Shown here piece after piece: positions 27,962-35,860 of a stretch of 64,000 bases of DNA. The stretch covers positions 1,488,001 through 1,552,000 of the forward strand of contig CAVYRG010000001.1 of assembly GCA_963770915.1 (NCBI GenBank). Reading direction: 5' to 3'. This DNA comes from PALSA-270 sp963770915. Its GTDB lineage: Bacteria > Acidobacteriota > Terriglobia > Terriglobales > Acidobacteriaceae. A model generated the notes under the pieces. That model saw nothing but the letters and a program-made list of their open reading frames with translations, had not been told where the DNA came from and did no database searches. The number at the start of each line of letters is the position of its first letter. Positions within the stretch are counted from its first letter, which is position 1. The position numbers and the translations under genes are program-made.

Positions 27962-28255
27962 CTACAAGTTCTGCGCATACTCCGGCATCTTCTCGCCCGG
28001 CTTCAGCCGCACATACGCCTTTTTCCAATCCGGGCGGTAACCGGTAAACTTGCCCCGGCGGCGTTCTTTGCCCGGATACATCGCGGTGCGCACCGAACGC
28101 ACTTTCACTTTAAAGATCAACTGCACCGCTTCTTTGATCTCGGTTTTGGTGGCGGCTTTGGCCACCTGAAAAACCAGCGTGTTCTGGTTTTCCTTGATGT
28201 CCAGGCCTTTTTCCGTGATCACCGGCCGCTGAATGATCTGATACGCGGATTTCAT
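27962..28255 (-). CDS. rplW: 50S ribosomal protein L23
   Basis: 97 aa. SAYQIIQRPVITEKGLDIKENQNTLVFQVAKAATKTEIKEAVQLIFKVKVRSVRT and GYRPDWKKAYVRLKPGEKMPEY are standard. It is the docking site for SRP and trigger factor at the tunnel exit. The start overlaps the rplD stop by one base (TGATG). Confidence 0.97.
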   Translation of the reverse strand: MKSAYQIIQRPVITEKGLDIKENQNTLVFQVAKAATKTEIKEAVQLIFKVKVRSVRTAMYPGKERRRGKFTGYRPDWKKAYVRLKPGEKMPEYAQNL

Positions 28256-28995
28256 CAGGCCACCTCCGCCGCTTTTTCATGCTTGGCGCGCCGCCGCGGA
28301 GAGCGCGTCGCTTTCTTTGGCGCTTCCTGTTCCCCCGTGCCCGCATGCTGCCGCCGCTTCGAAACCGTATTCTTCAGCGAAACCTGCAGCTTCTCGATGG
28401 CGGGATGCGAAAAAATCACCCGGTCGTAGCGCAGCAAGTGATACGGATGAACCTCATTCCCTGCGACCAGCTCCAGGCCTTCCAGATTCCGCGAACTCAA
28501 CTCCAGATTGCGATTCGAATGCTTCGCAACCTCCACCAGCAAAACCGTCTTATCCACTTTCAGCTTATCCAGCGCCTCACGGAACAGTTTGGCCTTCGGC
28601 TCCTTCACATCAAAAGCATTCACCACGATCAATTTACCGTCGGCGAACTTGGAGGCGAGCGCCGAGCGCAGCGCGCCCAACAGCTTCTTGCGCGGAAAAA
28701 CGTAGTCGTAAGAGCGCGGCTGCGGACCATGCACCGTGCCGCCGTGCCGCCACAGCGGCGAGCGGATGGAGCCCACGCGCGCGCGACCGGTCCCCTTCTG
28801 CTTCCAAAGTTTTTTGCCCGCCCCCGAGACCAGCTTCTTGTTCTTGGTGGCGTGCGTGCCGGCGCGGTGCGCGGCGCGGTAGTGCTTCACCGCCTCCCAC
28901 AGCAAATCTTCGTTCACTGCGCCGAAGATATCATCGGCCAGCTCGAAGGTGCCAACCTTCGCCCCGTTCAAATCGTGAATGTCGATGCTTGCCAT
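28255..28995 (-). CDS. rplD: 50S ribosomal protein L4 with charged tail
   Basis: 246 aa, ~35 longer than usual. The core has RAGTHATKNKKLVSGAGKKLWKQKGTGRARVGSIRSPLWRHGG and FPRKKLLGALRSALASKF. After VSLKNTV a basic tail follows (SKRRQHAGTGEQEAPKKATRSPRRRAKHEK). L4 forms the tunnel constriction and in Proteobacteria autoregulates the S10 operon; no such leader is evident here. Confidence 0.97.
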   Translation of the reverse strand: MASIDIHDLNGAKVGTFELADDIFGAVNEDLLWEAVKHYRAAHRAGTHATKNKKLVSGAGKKLWKQKGTGRARVGSIRSPLWRHGGTVHGPQPRSYDYVFPRKKLLGALRSALASKFADGKLIVVNAFDVKEPKAKLFREALDKLKVDKTVLLVEVAKHSNRNLELSSRNLEGLELVAGNEVHPYHLLRYDRVIFSHPAIEKLQVSLKNTVSKRRQHAGTGEQEAPKKATRSPRRRAKHEKAAEVA

Positions 28996-29018
28996 ATCGC
29001 GTCTCTATGCTGCTCCTC

Positions 29019-29052
29019 AGCCAACGACCAGCCGCCAAGGACCAACGACTGC
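29019..29052. repeat. Class B heptad half-element (rplC/rplD)
   Basis: AGCCAACGACCAGCCGCC-like units ending ACGACTGC, 2 nt after the rplC stop codon; no second arm. Confidence 0.65.
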
Positions 29053-29054
29053 TT

Positions 29055-29792
29055 CTATCCCTTCTTCGCCGCCCGCTTGGCTGCCTTCAACGGATCGACC
29101 GTCGCCGCGCCGGCAAAGCCGCGACGCTCGCGCGGCGGCTTCTGCGCCCGCATGATCACCAGGTATGCGCCTTGCGGCCCCGGCACCGCGCCTTCTACCA
29201 CCAAAAGGTTCTCGTCTTTATCGACGCCCAAAATCCGGAGGTTCCGCGTGGTCACGCGCGCGTTGCCCATGTGTCCCGACATGCGCATGCCCTTGAACAC
29301 GCGCGATGGAAACGCCGACGAGCCGATCGATCCCGTGATCTGAAACATCGAGCCGTGCGACTTGGGCCCGCCGCCAAAGTGGTGCCGCTTGACTACGCCC
29401 TGAAAACCACGGCCTTTGCTGGTGCCCACGATGTCCACAAATTTTTCGCCTTCAAAAATATCCACCAGCACGCGGTCGCCGGCCTTGATGGCGCCGTTAC
29501 CCTCGGCCGCCGCTTTCTCGTCGACTTCGACCGGCACTTCCCGCATGAACTTCACCGGCGGCAAGTTGTGCTTGCCCAGATGGCCGCGCATCGGCTTGGT
29601 CAGCTTCGATTCCTTTACGAACTCGACCAGCCCCAGTTGCGCCGCCTCGTAGCCGTCGCGCAATTGCGTCTTGTGCTGCGTGATCACGCAGGGCCCAGCC
29701 TGCAGCACGGTCGCGGGATGCACGTCGCCCTTGTCGTCGAAGAGCTGCGTCATGCCGACCTTCTTACCGAGAATGCCTGTGACCTTTGCCAT
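29055..29792 (-). CDS. rplC: 50S ribosomal protein L3
   Basis: 245 aa. MAKVTGILGKKVGMTQLFDD, TVLQAGPCVITQHKT, VDIVGTSKGRGFQGVVKRHHFGGGPKSHGS, PSRVFKGMRMSGHMGNARVT. Start ATG 29792 chosen for the canonical N-terminus. Low-complexity basic C-terminus (AAKRAAKKG). Confidence 0.98.
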   Translation of the reverse strand: MAKVTGILGKKVGMTQLFDDKGDVHPATVLQAGPCVITQHKTQLRDGYEAAQLGLVEFVKESKLTKPMRGHLGKHNLPPVKFMREVPVEVDEKAAAEGNGAIKAGDRVLVDIFEGEKFVDIVGTSKGRGFQGVVKRHHFGGGPKSHGSMFQITGSIGSSAFPSRVFKGMRMSGHMGNARVTTRNLRILGVDKDENLLVVEGAVPGPQGAYLVIMRAQKPPRERRGFAGAATVDPLKAAKRAAKKG

Positions 29793-29833
29793 AACTCTTG
29801 CTCTGTGTAGCGCGGGCGCTGTCCCCACGCGAT

Positions 29834-30163
29834 TTACTTATGCTCTTTCCCGAAAGCTTTGATCTCGACATCCACACCCGCCGGCAAATCGAGCTTCATC
29901 AGAGCATCGACGGTCTGCGGCGTTGGGTCGAGAATGTCCAGCAGTCGCTTGTGGGTGCGTATCTCGAACTGCTCGCGCGATTTCTTGTCCACATGCGGCG
30001 ACCGCAGCACGCAATACTTGTTCTTCATCGTGGGCAAGGGAATCGGGCCCGCGATTTGCGCTCCGGTGCGCTTGGCGGTCTCGACAATTTCACCCGTCGA
30101 CTGATCGAGGATGCGGTAGTCGTACGCCTTCAACCGAATTCGAATTTTCTCGTTGCCTATCAC
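29834..30163 (-). CDS. rpsJ: 30S ribosomal protein S10 (NusE)
   Basis: 109 aa. IRIRLKAYDYRILDQSTGEIVETAKRTGAQIAGPIPLPTMKNKYCVLRSPHVDKKSREQFEIRTHKR. It also acts as NusE with NusB in rRNA antitermination and bridges to NusG; nusB and nusA are both in this window. First gene of the S10 block, after tuf. Confidence 0.98.
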   Translation of the reverse strand: MIGNEKIRIRLKAYDYRILDQSTGEIVETAKRTGAQIAGPIPLPTMKNKYCVLRSPHVDKKSREQFEIRTHKRLLDILDPTPQTVDALMKLDLPAGVDVEIKAFGKEHK

Positions 30164-30182
30164 TTTGGGGCTCTCTCTAACC

Positions 30183-30351
30183 CCTTCCGGCTCACCCGGA
30201 AGGAAAGATCATGCGGCAAACTGCACACCGCCTAAACCAGCCTGGAGTTCCTAGCTATTAGCTCCTAGCTCGAACTCAAACCTTTTGCCATTCCGGGCCG
30301 CCCAAGCGGCGAGGAATCTGCTTCTGCCTACGACGCACGACCAACGACTGC
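30183..30351. repeat. Composite repeat region tuf/rpsJ
   Basis: From low to high coordinates: a perfect 8-bp stem CCTTCCGG-CTCAC-CCGGAAGG (30183-30203), a CCTAGCT/ATTAGCT heptad arm (30250-30272), a class G REP-like palindrome (30285-30329) and a class B half arm ending CGACTGC (30328-30351) 2 nt after the tuf stop. Confidence 0.75.
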
Positions 30352-30353
30352 TT

Positions 30354-31521
<1,168 letters not shown>

Positions 31522-31541
<20 letters not shown>

Positions 31542-31938
31542 TGCCTAGCCCCTTCGTGATGTCTAAGGAGAATTGTGCTGGAAACTGTGCGACGAGTTCG
31601 GGGAACTCACGCTGGATCTTGTCCACGTGGTTCTCCAGGTTCTCTTGCAGTTCCTGCCGCTCCGACTCCGATAAACTACTCAGACAGCTGCCTCCTAGAG
31701 AAACCTCAAAAGTATCTCCCGGAGCAAAAGGCCCGCCGCCGGACTTAATTTCGTTAAGCACCTGGGTTAGGTCGAGTAGCGAGCTGTCTGAGTTTCGCAG
31801 CAGCTCCAGGAGTAGCGTGATCGCGTTCAGCCGATAATCGCGTGGATCGACACGGTTCGCCGCGAACGGATCGAGCCGAGCGGCAACCGCCGCCTTTAAC
31901 TCGTCCAGTAATGTGCTTTCCGCTCTTATTGCCGCCAT
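31522..31938 (-). CDS. Unknown helical protein inserted between fusA and tuf
   Basis: 138 aa, no family recognised. Strong start: AAGGAGG 6 nt before ATG 31938. Predominantly helical and acidic: an N-terminal helix (LLDELKAAVAARLDPFAANR), a leucine-rich helix (LNAITLLLELLRNSDSSLLDL), a Gly/Ser loop (GGGPFAPGDTFEVSLGGSC), then a Glu/Gln-rich helix (SESERQELQENLENHVDKIQ). No signal peptide or transmembrane helix. It overlaps tuf by 20 nt and so is co-translated with it. fusA and tuf are normally adjacent, making this insertion notable. Confidence 0.7.
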
Positions 31939-31952
31939 TTTCGCCTCCTTCG

Positions 31953-31983
31953 TATGATCCCTCGCTACGCTCGGGATGACCGC
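31953..31983. repeat. Class G REP-like half-site (orf/fusA gap)
   Basis: ATGATCCCTCGCTACGCTCGGGATGA, a short palindrome of the TTCCTCGC...GCTCGGAATGA family, upstream of the unknown orf. Confidence 0.6.
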
Positions 31984-32032
31984 TGCGGACTCCCAGCCTC
32001 GCTCCGCTCGGCTTCACGCCCGCAAAGCGCGG

Positions 32033-34195
32033 TCACTTCCCGCCCTGCGCCTTGCCGATAATTTCATCCGCCACCGAGCGCGGCACTTCTTCATAGCGCG
32101 AAAAGTGCATCGAGTACTCGGCGCGGCCCTGCGTGTTCGAGCGCATCTGCGTCGCGTAGCCAAACATCTCCGAGAGCGGCACCATGGCGCTGATCACCTG
32201 CGAGCCGGCGCGATGCTCCATACCTTCGATGCGCCCGCGGCGCGAACTCAAGTCGCCCATGATGACGCCCGCGTAATCTTCCGGCGTCACCACTTCCACC
32301 GCCATCACCGGCTCCAGCAGCACCGGCGAAGCCTTGCGGGCAGCCTCTTTGAACGCCATCGAGCCCGCAATCTTGAACGCCATTTCGTTGGAATCGACGT
32401 CATGATAGCTGCCGTCGTAAAGCTCGACTTTCACGTCCACCATGGGATAGCCGGCCAGAACCCCGCCTTCCAAGGCTTCCTGAATCCCCTGGTCGATCGG
32501 CTTAATGAATTCCTTCGGCACCGATCCACCCACGATCTCGTTGATGAATTCGTAGCCCTTGCCCGGCTCGTTCGGCTCCAGGCGAATCTTGGCGTGGCCA
32601 TACTGGCCGCGGCCGCCGGTCTGGCGGATGTACTTGCCTTCAGCTTCGGACTTCTTGCGAATGGTTTCGCGATACGCCACTTGCGGCTTGCCGACGTTGG
32701 CCTCGACTTTGTACTCACGCATCATGCGGTCGATGATGATTTCCAAATGTAACTCGCCCATGCCGCTAATGATGGTCTGTCCGCTGTCGGGATCGGTATG
32801 AACCTTGAAGGTGGGATCTTCCTGGGCCAGGCGGCCAAGCGCCATGCCCATTTTTTCCTGGTCGGCTTTGGTCTTGGGCTCGACCGCGACCGAAATCACG
32901 GGAACCGCGAAGGTAATGGATTCGAGCGCAATGGGATGCTTTTCGTCGCAGATGGTGTCGCCGGTGTTGACATTCTTCAGGCCAACCGCTGCGCAGATGT
33001 CGCCCGCCAGAATCTCGCTGATATCTTCTCGCTTATTGGCGTGCATCTTCAGCAAGCGGCCAATGCGCTCGGTGCGGCCGCGGCCGGAGTTCAGCACCGA
33101 GTCTCCTGATTTAACTTGGCCGGAATACACGCGAATGAACGTCAATTGCCCGACAAACGGGTCGGCCATGATTTTGAACGCCAGCGCCGAGAAGGGTTCA
33201 TTATCAGCCGGCTTGCGGGTGATGACTTCGCCGTTATCGGGATTGGTGCCCTTGGTCTCCTTGGTATCAAGAGGCGAAGGAAGAAAATCCACCACCGCGT
33301 CCAGCAGCGGCTGAACACCCTTATTCTTGAATGCCGTACCCACGACCACCGGGAAAAGCTTTAAGCCAACCGTTGCCTTGCGCAAAGAGGCGCGTAGCTC
33401 TGCGGCAGAAATGGTCTCGCCTTCGAGGAACTTGTGCAGCATTTCGTCGTCGTTTTCGGCGACCGCCTCAACCAGCGCCGCGTGGAAGGCTTCGGCTTTT
33501 TTCTGCAGCTCGGCGGGAATTTCTCCGGTCTTATACTCGGCGCCAATGGTGTCGTCTTCCCACACGATCGACTTCATGTCGATCAGATCGACCACGCCTT
33601 TGAATTTATCTTCTTGTCCGATGGGAATTTGAATCGCGACGGGCTTGGCGTTCAGGCGTTTGCGGATGGTATCGACGGCGTGCTCGAAATCGGCGCCCAT
33701 CTTATCGATTTTGTTGATGAAACAGATTCTTGGAACGCCGTATTTATCGGCCTGGCGCCAGACTTTTTCCGACTGCGGCTGCACCCCGTGCACCGCGTCA
33801 AACACCGCCACCGCGCCGTCCAGCACACGCAGCGAGCGTTCGACCTCGGCGGTAAAATCCACGTGGCCGGGAGTGTCGATAATATTGATGCGAACGTCGC
33901 GCCAAGAACAAGTCGTGGCTGCGGAGGTAATGGTGATGCCGCGCTCCTGTTCCTGCTCCATCCAGTCCATGGTGGCGGTGCCTTCGTGCACCTCGCCGAT
34001 GCGGTGCGTGCGACCGGTATAAAAAAGGATGCGCTCCGTCGTCGTGGTCTTACCGGCATCGATGTGGGCCATGATGCCGATGTTCCTGCAGCGCTCTAAT
34101 GGGACTTGTCTGGACACAGCTTTCTTCTTCTCTTCTTTCCGGAGCTCGCCTTTGCCGGCTTCCGGCTTCTTAACTTCGAGAACAGCATCCGTCAC
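32033..34195 (-). CDS. fusA: Elongation factor G
   Basis: 720 aa. G1 AHIDAGKTTTTERILFYTG, switch I RGITITSAATT, G3 DTPGHVDFTAEVERSLRVLDGAVAVFD, G4 NKIDKMGADF, then domains II-V ending PRSVADEIIGKAQGGK. The frame opens with GTG 34195 and a 26-residue Lys/Glu-rich extension before the canonical SRQVPLERCRNIGIMAHIDAG; a second GTG at 34117 would give the normal length. Either start is possible; neither ribosome-binding site is strong. It catalyses translocation and ribosome recycling. Confidence 0.97.
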   Translation of the reverse strand: MTDAVLEVKKPEAGKGELRKEEKKKAVSRQVPLERCRNIGIMAHIDAGKTTTTERILFYTGRTHRIGEVHEGTATMDWMEQEQERGITITSAATTCSWRDVRINIIDTPGHVDFTAEVERSLRVLDGAVAVFDAVHGVQPQSEKVWRQADKYGVPRICFINKIDKMGADFEHAVDTIRKRLNAKPVAIQIPIGQEDKFKGVVDLIDMKSIVWEDDTIGAEYKTGEIPAELQKKAEAFHAALVEAVAENDDEMLHKFLEGETISAAELRASLRKATVGLKLFPVVVGTAFKNKGVQPLLDAVVDFLPSPLDTKETKGTNPDNGEVITRKPADNEPFSALAFKIMADPFVGQLTFIRVYSGQVKSGDSVLNSGRGRTERIGRLLKMHANKREDISEILAGDICAAVGLKNVNTGDTICDEKHPIALESITFAVPVISVAVEPKTKADQEKMGMALGRLAQEDPTFKVHTDPDSGQTIISGMGELHLEIIIDRMMREYKVEANVGKPQVAYRETIRKKSEAEGKYIRQTGGRGQYGHAKIRLEPNEPGKGYEFINEIVGGSVPKEFIKPIDQGIQEALEGGVLAGYPMVDVKVELYDGSYHDVDSNEMAFKIAGSMAFKEAARKASPVLLEPVMAVEVVTPEDYAGVIMGDLSSRRGRIEGMEHRAGSQVISAMVPLSEMFGYATQMRSNTQGRAEYSMHFSRYEEVPRSVADEIIGKAQGGK

Positions 34196-34212
34196 TTGAT
34201 TCGGGTCCGTTT

Positions 34213-34683
34213 CTACCAGCGATAGTGCGCGAAGGCCTTGTTCGCCTCCGCCATGCGGTGCACATCTTCTTTCTTCTTGATGGCGGCGCCGCGGCCGTTG
34301 GCGGCGTCGAGCAACTCATTGCTCAACTTGTCGACCATGCCCTTCTCCGCCCGCCCGCGCGAATAGGTAATCAGCCAGCGGATGGCCAGCGAAGTCCGGC
34401 GGTCGGCATTCACCTCCACCGGCACCTGATAGTTCGCCCCACCCACGCGCCGGCTCTTTACTTCGAGCAGCGGCTTGGCGTTCTCGACCGCCTTCTTGAA
34501 CAGCTTCAGCGCTTCGTCGCCGCCCTTGGCCTGCATCTTGGTCAAAGCTTCATAGAAGATGCCTTCCGCCGTGCTCTTTTTCCCCTGCCACATCATGGAG
34601 TTGATGAATTTCGTCACCAGATCCGACCCGTATACCGGATCAGCCTCCACGGTCCGCTTGGCGATATGTCCTTTTCGAGGCAT
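34213..34683 (-). CDS. rpsG: 30S ribosomal protein S7
   Basis: 156 aa. MPRKGHIAKRTVEADPVYGS, VTKFINSMMWQGKKSTAEGIFYEAL, VENAKPLLEVKSRRVGGANYQVPVEVNADRRTSLAIRWL. It initiates 30S head assembly. Intact, between rpsL and fusA. Confidence 0.98.
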   Translation of the reverse strand: MPRKGHIAKRTVEADPVYGSDLVTKFINSMMWQGKKSTAEGIFYEALTKMQAKGGDEALKLFKKAVENAKPLLEVKSRRVGGANYQVPVEVNADRRTSLAIRWLITYSRGRAEKGMVDKLSNELLDAANGRGAAIKKKEDVHRMAEANKAFAHYRW

Positions 34684-34686
34684 TGC

Positions 34687-34746
34687 TGCTTCTAGCTCCT
34701 GGCTCTTAGCTTTCAGGACTCAGCTCAATCCTGGCGACTGACGACT
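34687..34746. repeat. Class D heptad run (rpsG/rpsL gap)
   Basis: CTTCTAG, CTCCTGG, CTCTTAG, CTTTCAG, GACTCAG with a 7-bp period, then CTGGCGACTGACGACT. Only a weak complementary arm is visible. It begins a few nt after the rpsL stop in transcript order. Confidence 0.6.
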
Positions 34747-34750
34747 TCCT

Positions 34751-35125
34751 CTATGCTTTCGGCCGCTTGGCTCCGTACTTCGATCGGCTCTGCTTGCGAC
34801 CGGCCACTCCGACGGCGTCCAATGTCCCGCGCACCACGTGATAGCGCACGCCCGGCAGGTCCTTCACGCGCCCGCCGCGAATCAGCACAATCGAGTGCTC
34901 CTGCAAATTGTGGCCTACGCCCGGAATGTAAGTCGTTACTTCGATCCCGTTAGTCAACCGGACGCGGGCAACCTTGCGCAACGCCGAGTTCGGCTTCTTC
35001 GGCGTCTGCGTGTACACGCGGGTGCAAACTCCGCGCTTCTGCGGACATGCCTGCAACGCCGGACTCGCCGTCTTGTATCGCGGCCGCTTGCGGCCCGTCC
35101 GCACTAGCTGATTAAAAGTAGGCAC
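34751..35125 (-). CDS. rpsL: 30S ribosomal protein S12
   Basis: 124 aa. MPTFNQLVRTGRKRPRYKTASPALQACPQKRGVCTRVYTQTPKKPNSALRKVARVRL and YIPGVGHNLQEHSIVLIRGGRVKDLPGVRYHVVRG. The loop TPKKPNS carries the wild-type streptomycin-sensitive Lys. Start GTG 35125 with GAGGAG upstream. First gene of the supercluster; rpoBC are not adjacent here. Confidence 0.98.
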   Translation of the reverse strand: MPTFNQLVRTGRKRPRYKTASPALQACPQKRGVCTRVYTQTPKKPNSALRKVARVRLTNGIEVTTYIPGVGHNLQEHSIVLIRGGRVKDLPGVRYHVVRGTLDAVGVAGRKQSRSKYGAKRPKA

Positions 35126-35860
35126 TCTGCGCTGCTCCTCAAGCTTTCGCCCACGCCCTCACACGCCTATCCAGGCGCACCCAGGCTTCGGCGCCGCTTT
35201 TTTCCCGCGATCTCAGGGGCTGGATGGCAAAATTCCACCACCCATGCTTCCCGCCGCGGCTGCACGGCAGGAGTTTCCGGTTTTCCGGTTCAGACTAACG
35301 CTGACGACGGTGGCAGCAAGCTCGGCGCTTCACTGCAGAAGCCCGGGAGATACTCCGTTTCGACAGCACTCGCTTCGCATATCCTTCACCGCTAGCCTTC
35401 AACGAAGGGGTGGAAGGTGGCGCGAAGCGTTTCAGCGAAGGCGTCTCCGGCACGCTTTCACGTTCCGGATCCGTTTAATCCAGCAGCTTAACTCTGTTCT
35501 TTCGCGGTTTTTCACACGCACAAGCGCGAAGCGAGAAAGACCACGCGTACAGCCAAGCCAAAATGAACTCGCGGAACCGTATAAATATAGCAACCCGCCT
35601 GACACATCGTCAACCAAAGTTTCGCGCATCTCAGTCTCAAGGGGAACGCCGGGGCAGAAATAGGCTCGGCGAGCGGATCTTTTGGAGGATCGTAGCGCAG
35701 GCACCAATATCCCTTGTTCCTCAGGATTGCGGCGGCGGCTCCTGTTTCGCTTACGCCCGCCAAACGCCTCAACTTGATGAAATGATTCGCAGCCTCTACA
35801 CTGACAGTTTTCCAGGAAGGTGCGCTCGCCCTGTGGGCGGCCAGAGGGCGGGGAGGGTGA
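35126..35860. other. Divergent intergenic region / long leader of the ribosomal supercluster
   Basis: 735 bp with no convincing gene on either strand. It holds the promoter listed at 35584-35613 and a predicted leader of about 450 nt before rpsL, GC-rich with several possible small hairpins (for example GCCTGGGTGCGCCTGG near 35180). A 28-codon frame on the minus strand lacks a ribosome-binding site. The region upstream of the plus-strand lipoprotein gene carries only its GGGAGGG ribosome-binding site; no clear promoter was found for it. Confidence 0.5.
35584..35613 (-). promoter_or_regulatory. Sigma-70-type promoter for rpsL-...-rplQ
   Basis: On the minus strand TTGACG (35608-35613) and TATATT (35584-35589) are 18 bp apart, in a locally AT-rich pocket of an otherwise GC-rich gap. 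Transcription would start near 35577. It is the best promoter match seen upstream of the supercluster. Confidence 0.6.

Noticed and set aside
15031..28000. Regular short repeats resembling a CRISPR array
   Set aside because: Repeat units are 7-8 bp with no unique 30-bp spacers, occur as inverted arms in gene gaps, and no cas genes are present.
28279..29810. Two long plus-strand frames opposite rplD and rplC
   Set aside because: Shadow frames of conserved ribosomal genes with Arg/His/Pro-rich nonsense products.
35432..35530. A 28-codon basic leader peptide before rpsL
   Set aside because: No ribosome-binding site, no amino-acid run typical of attenuators, and it is part of a long shadow frame.
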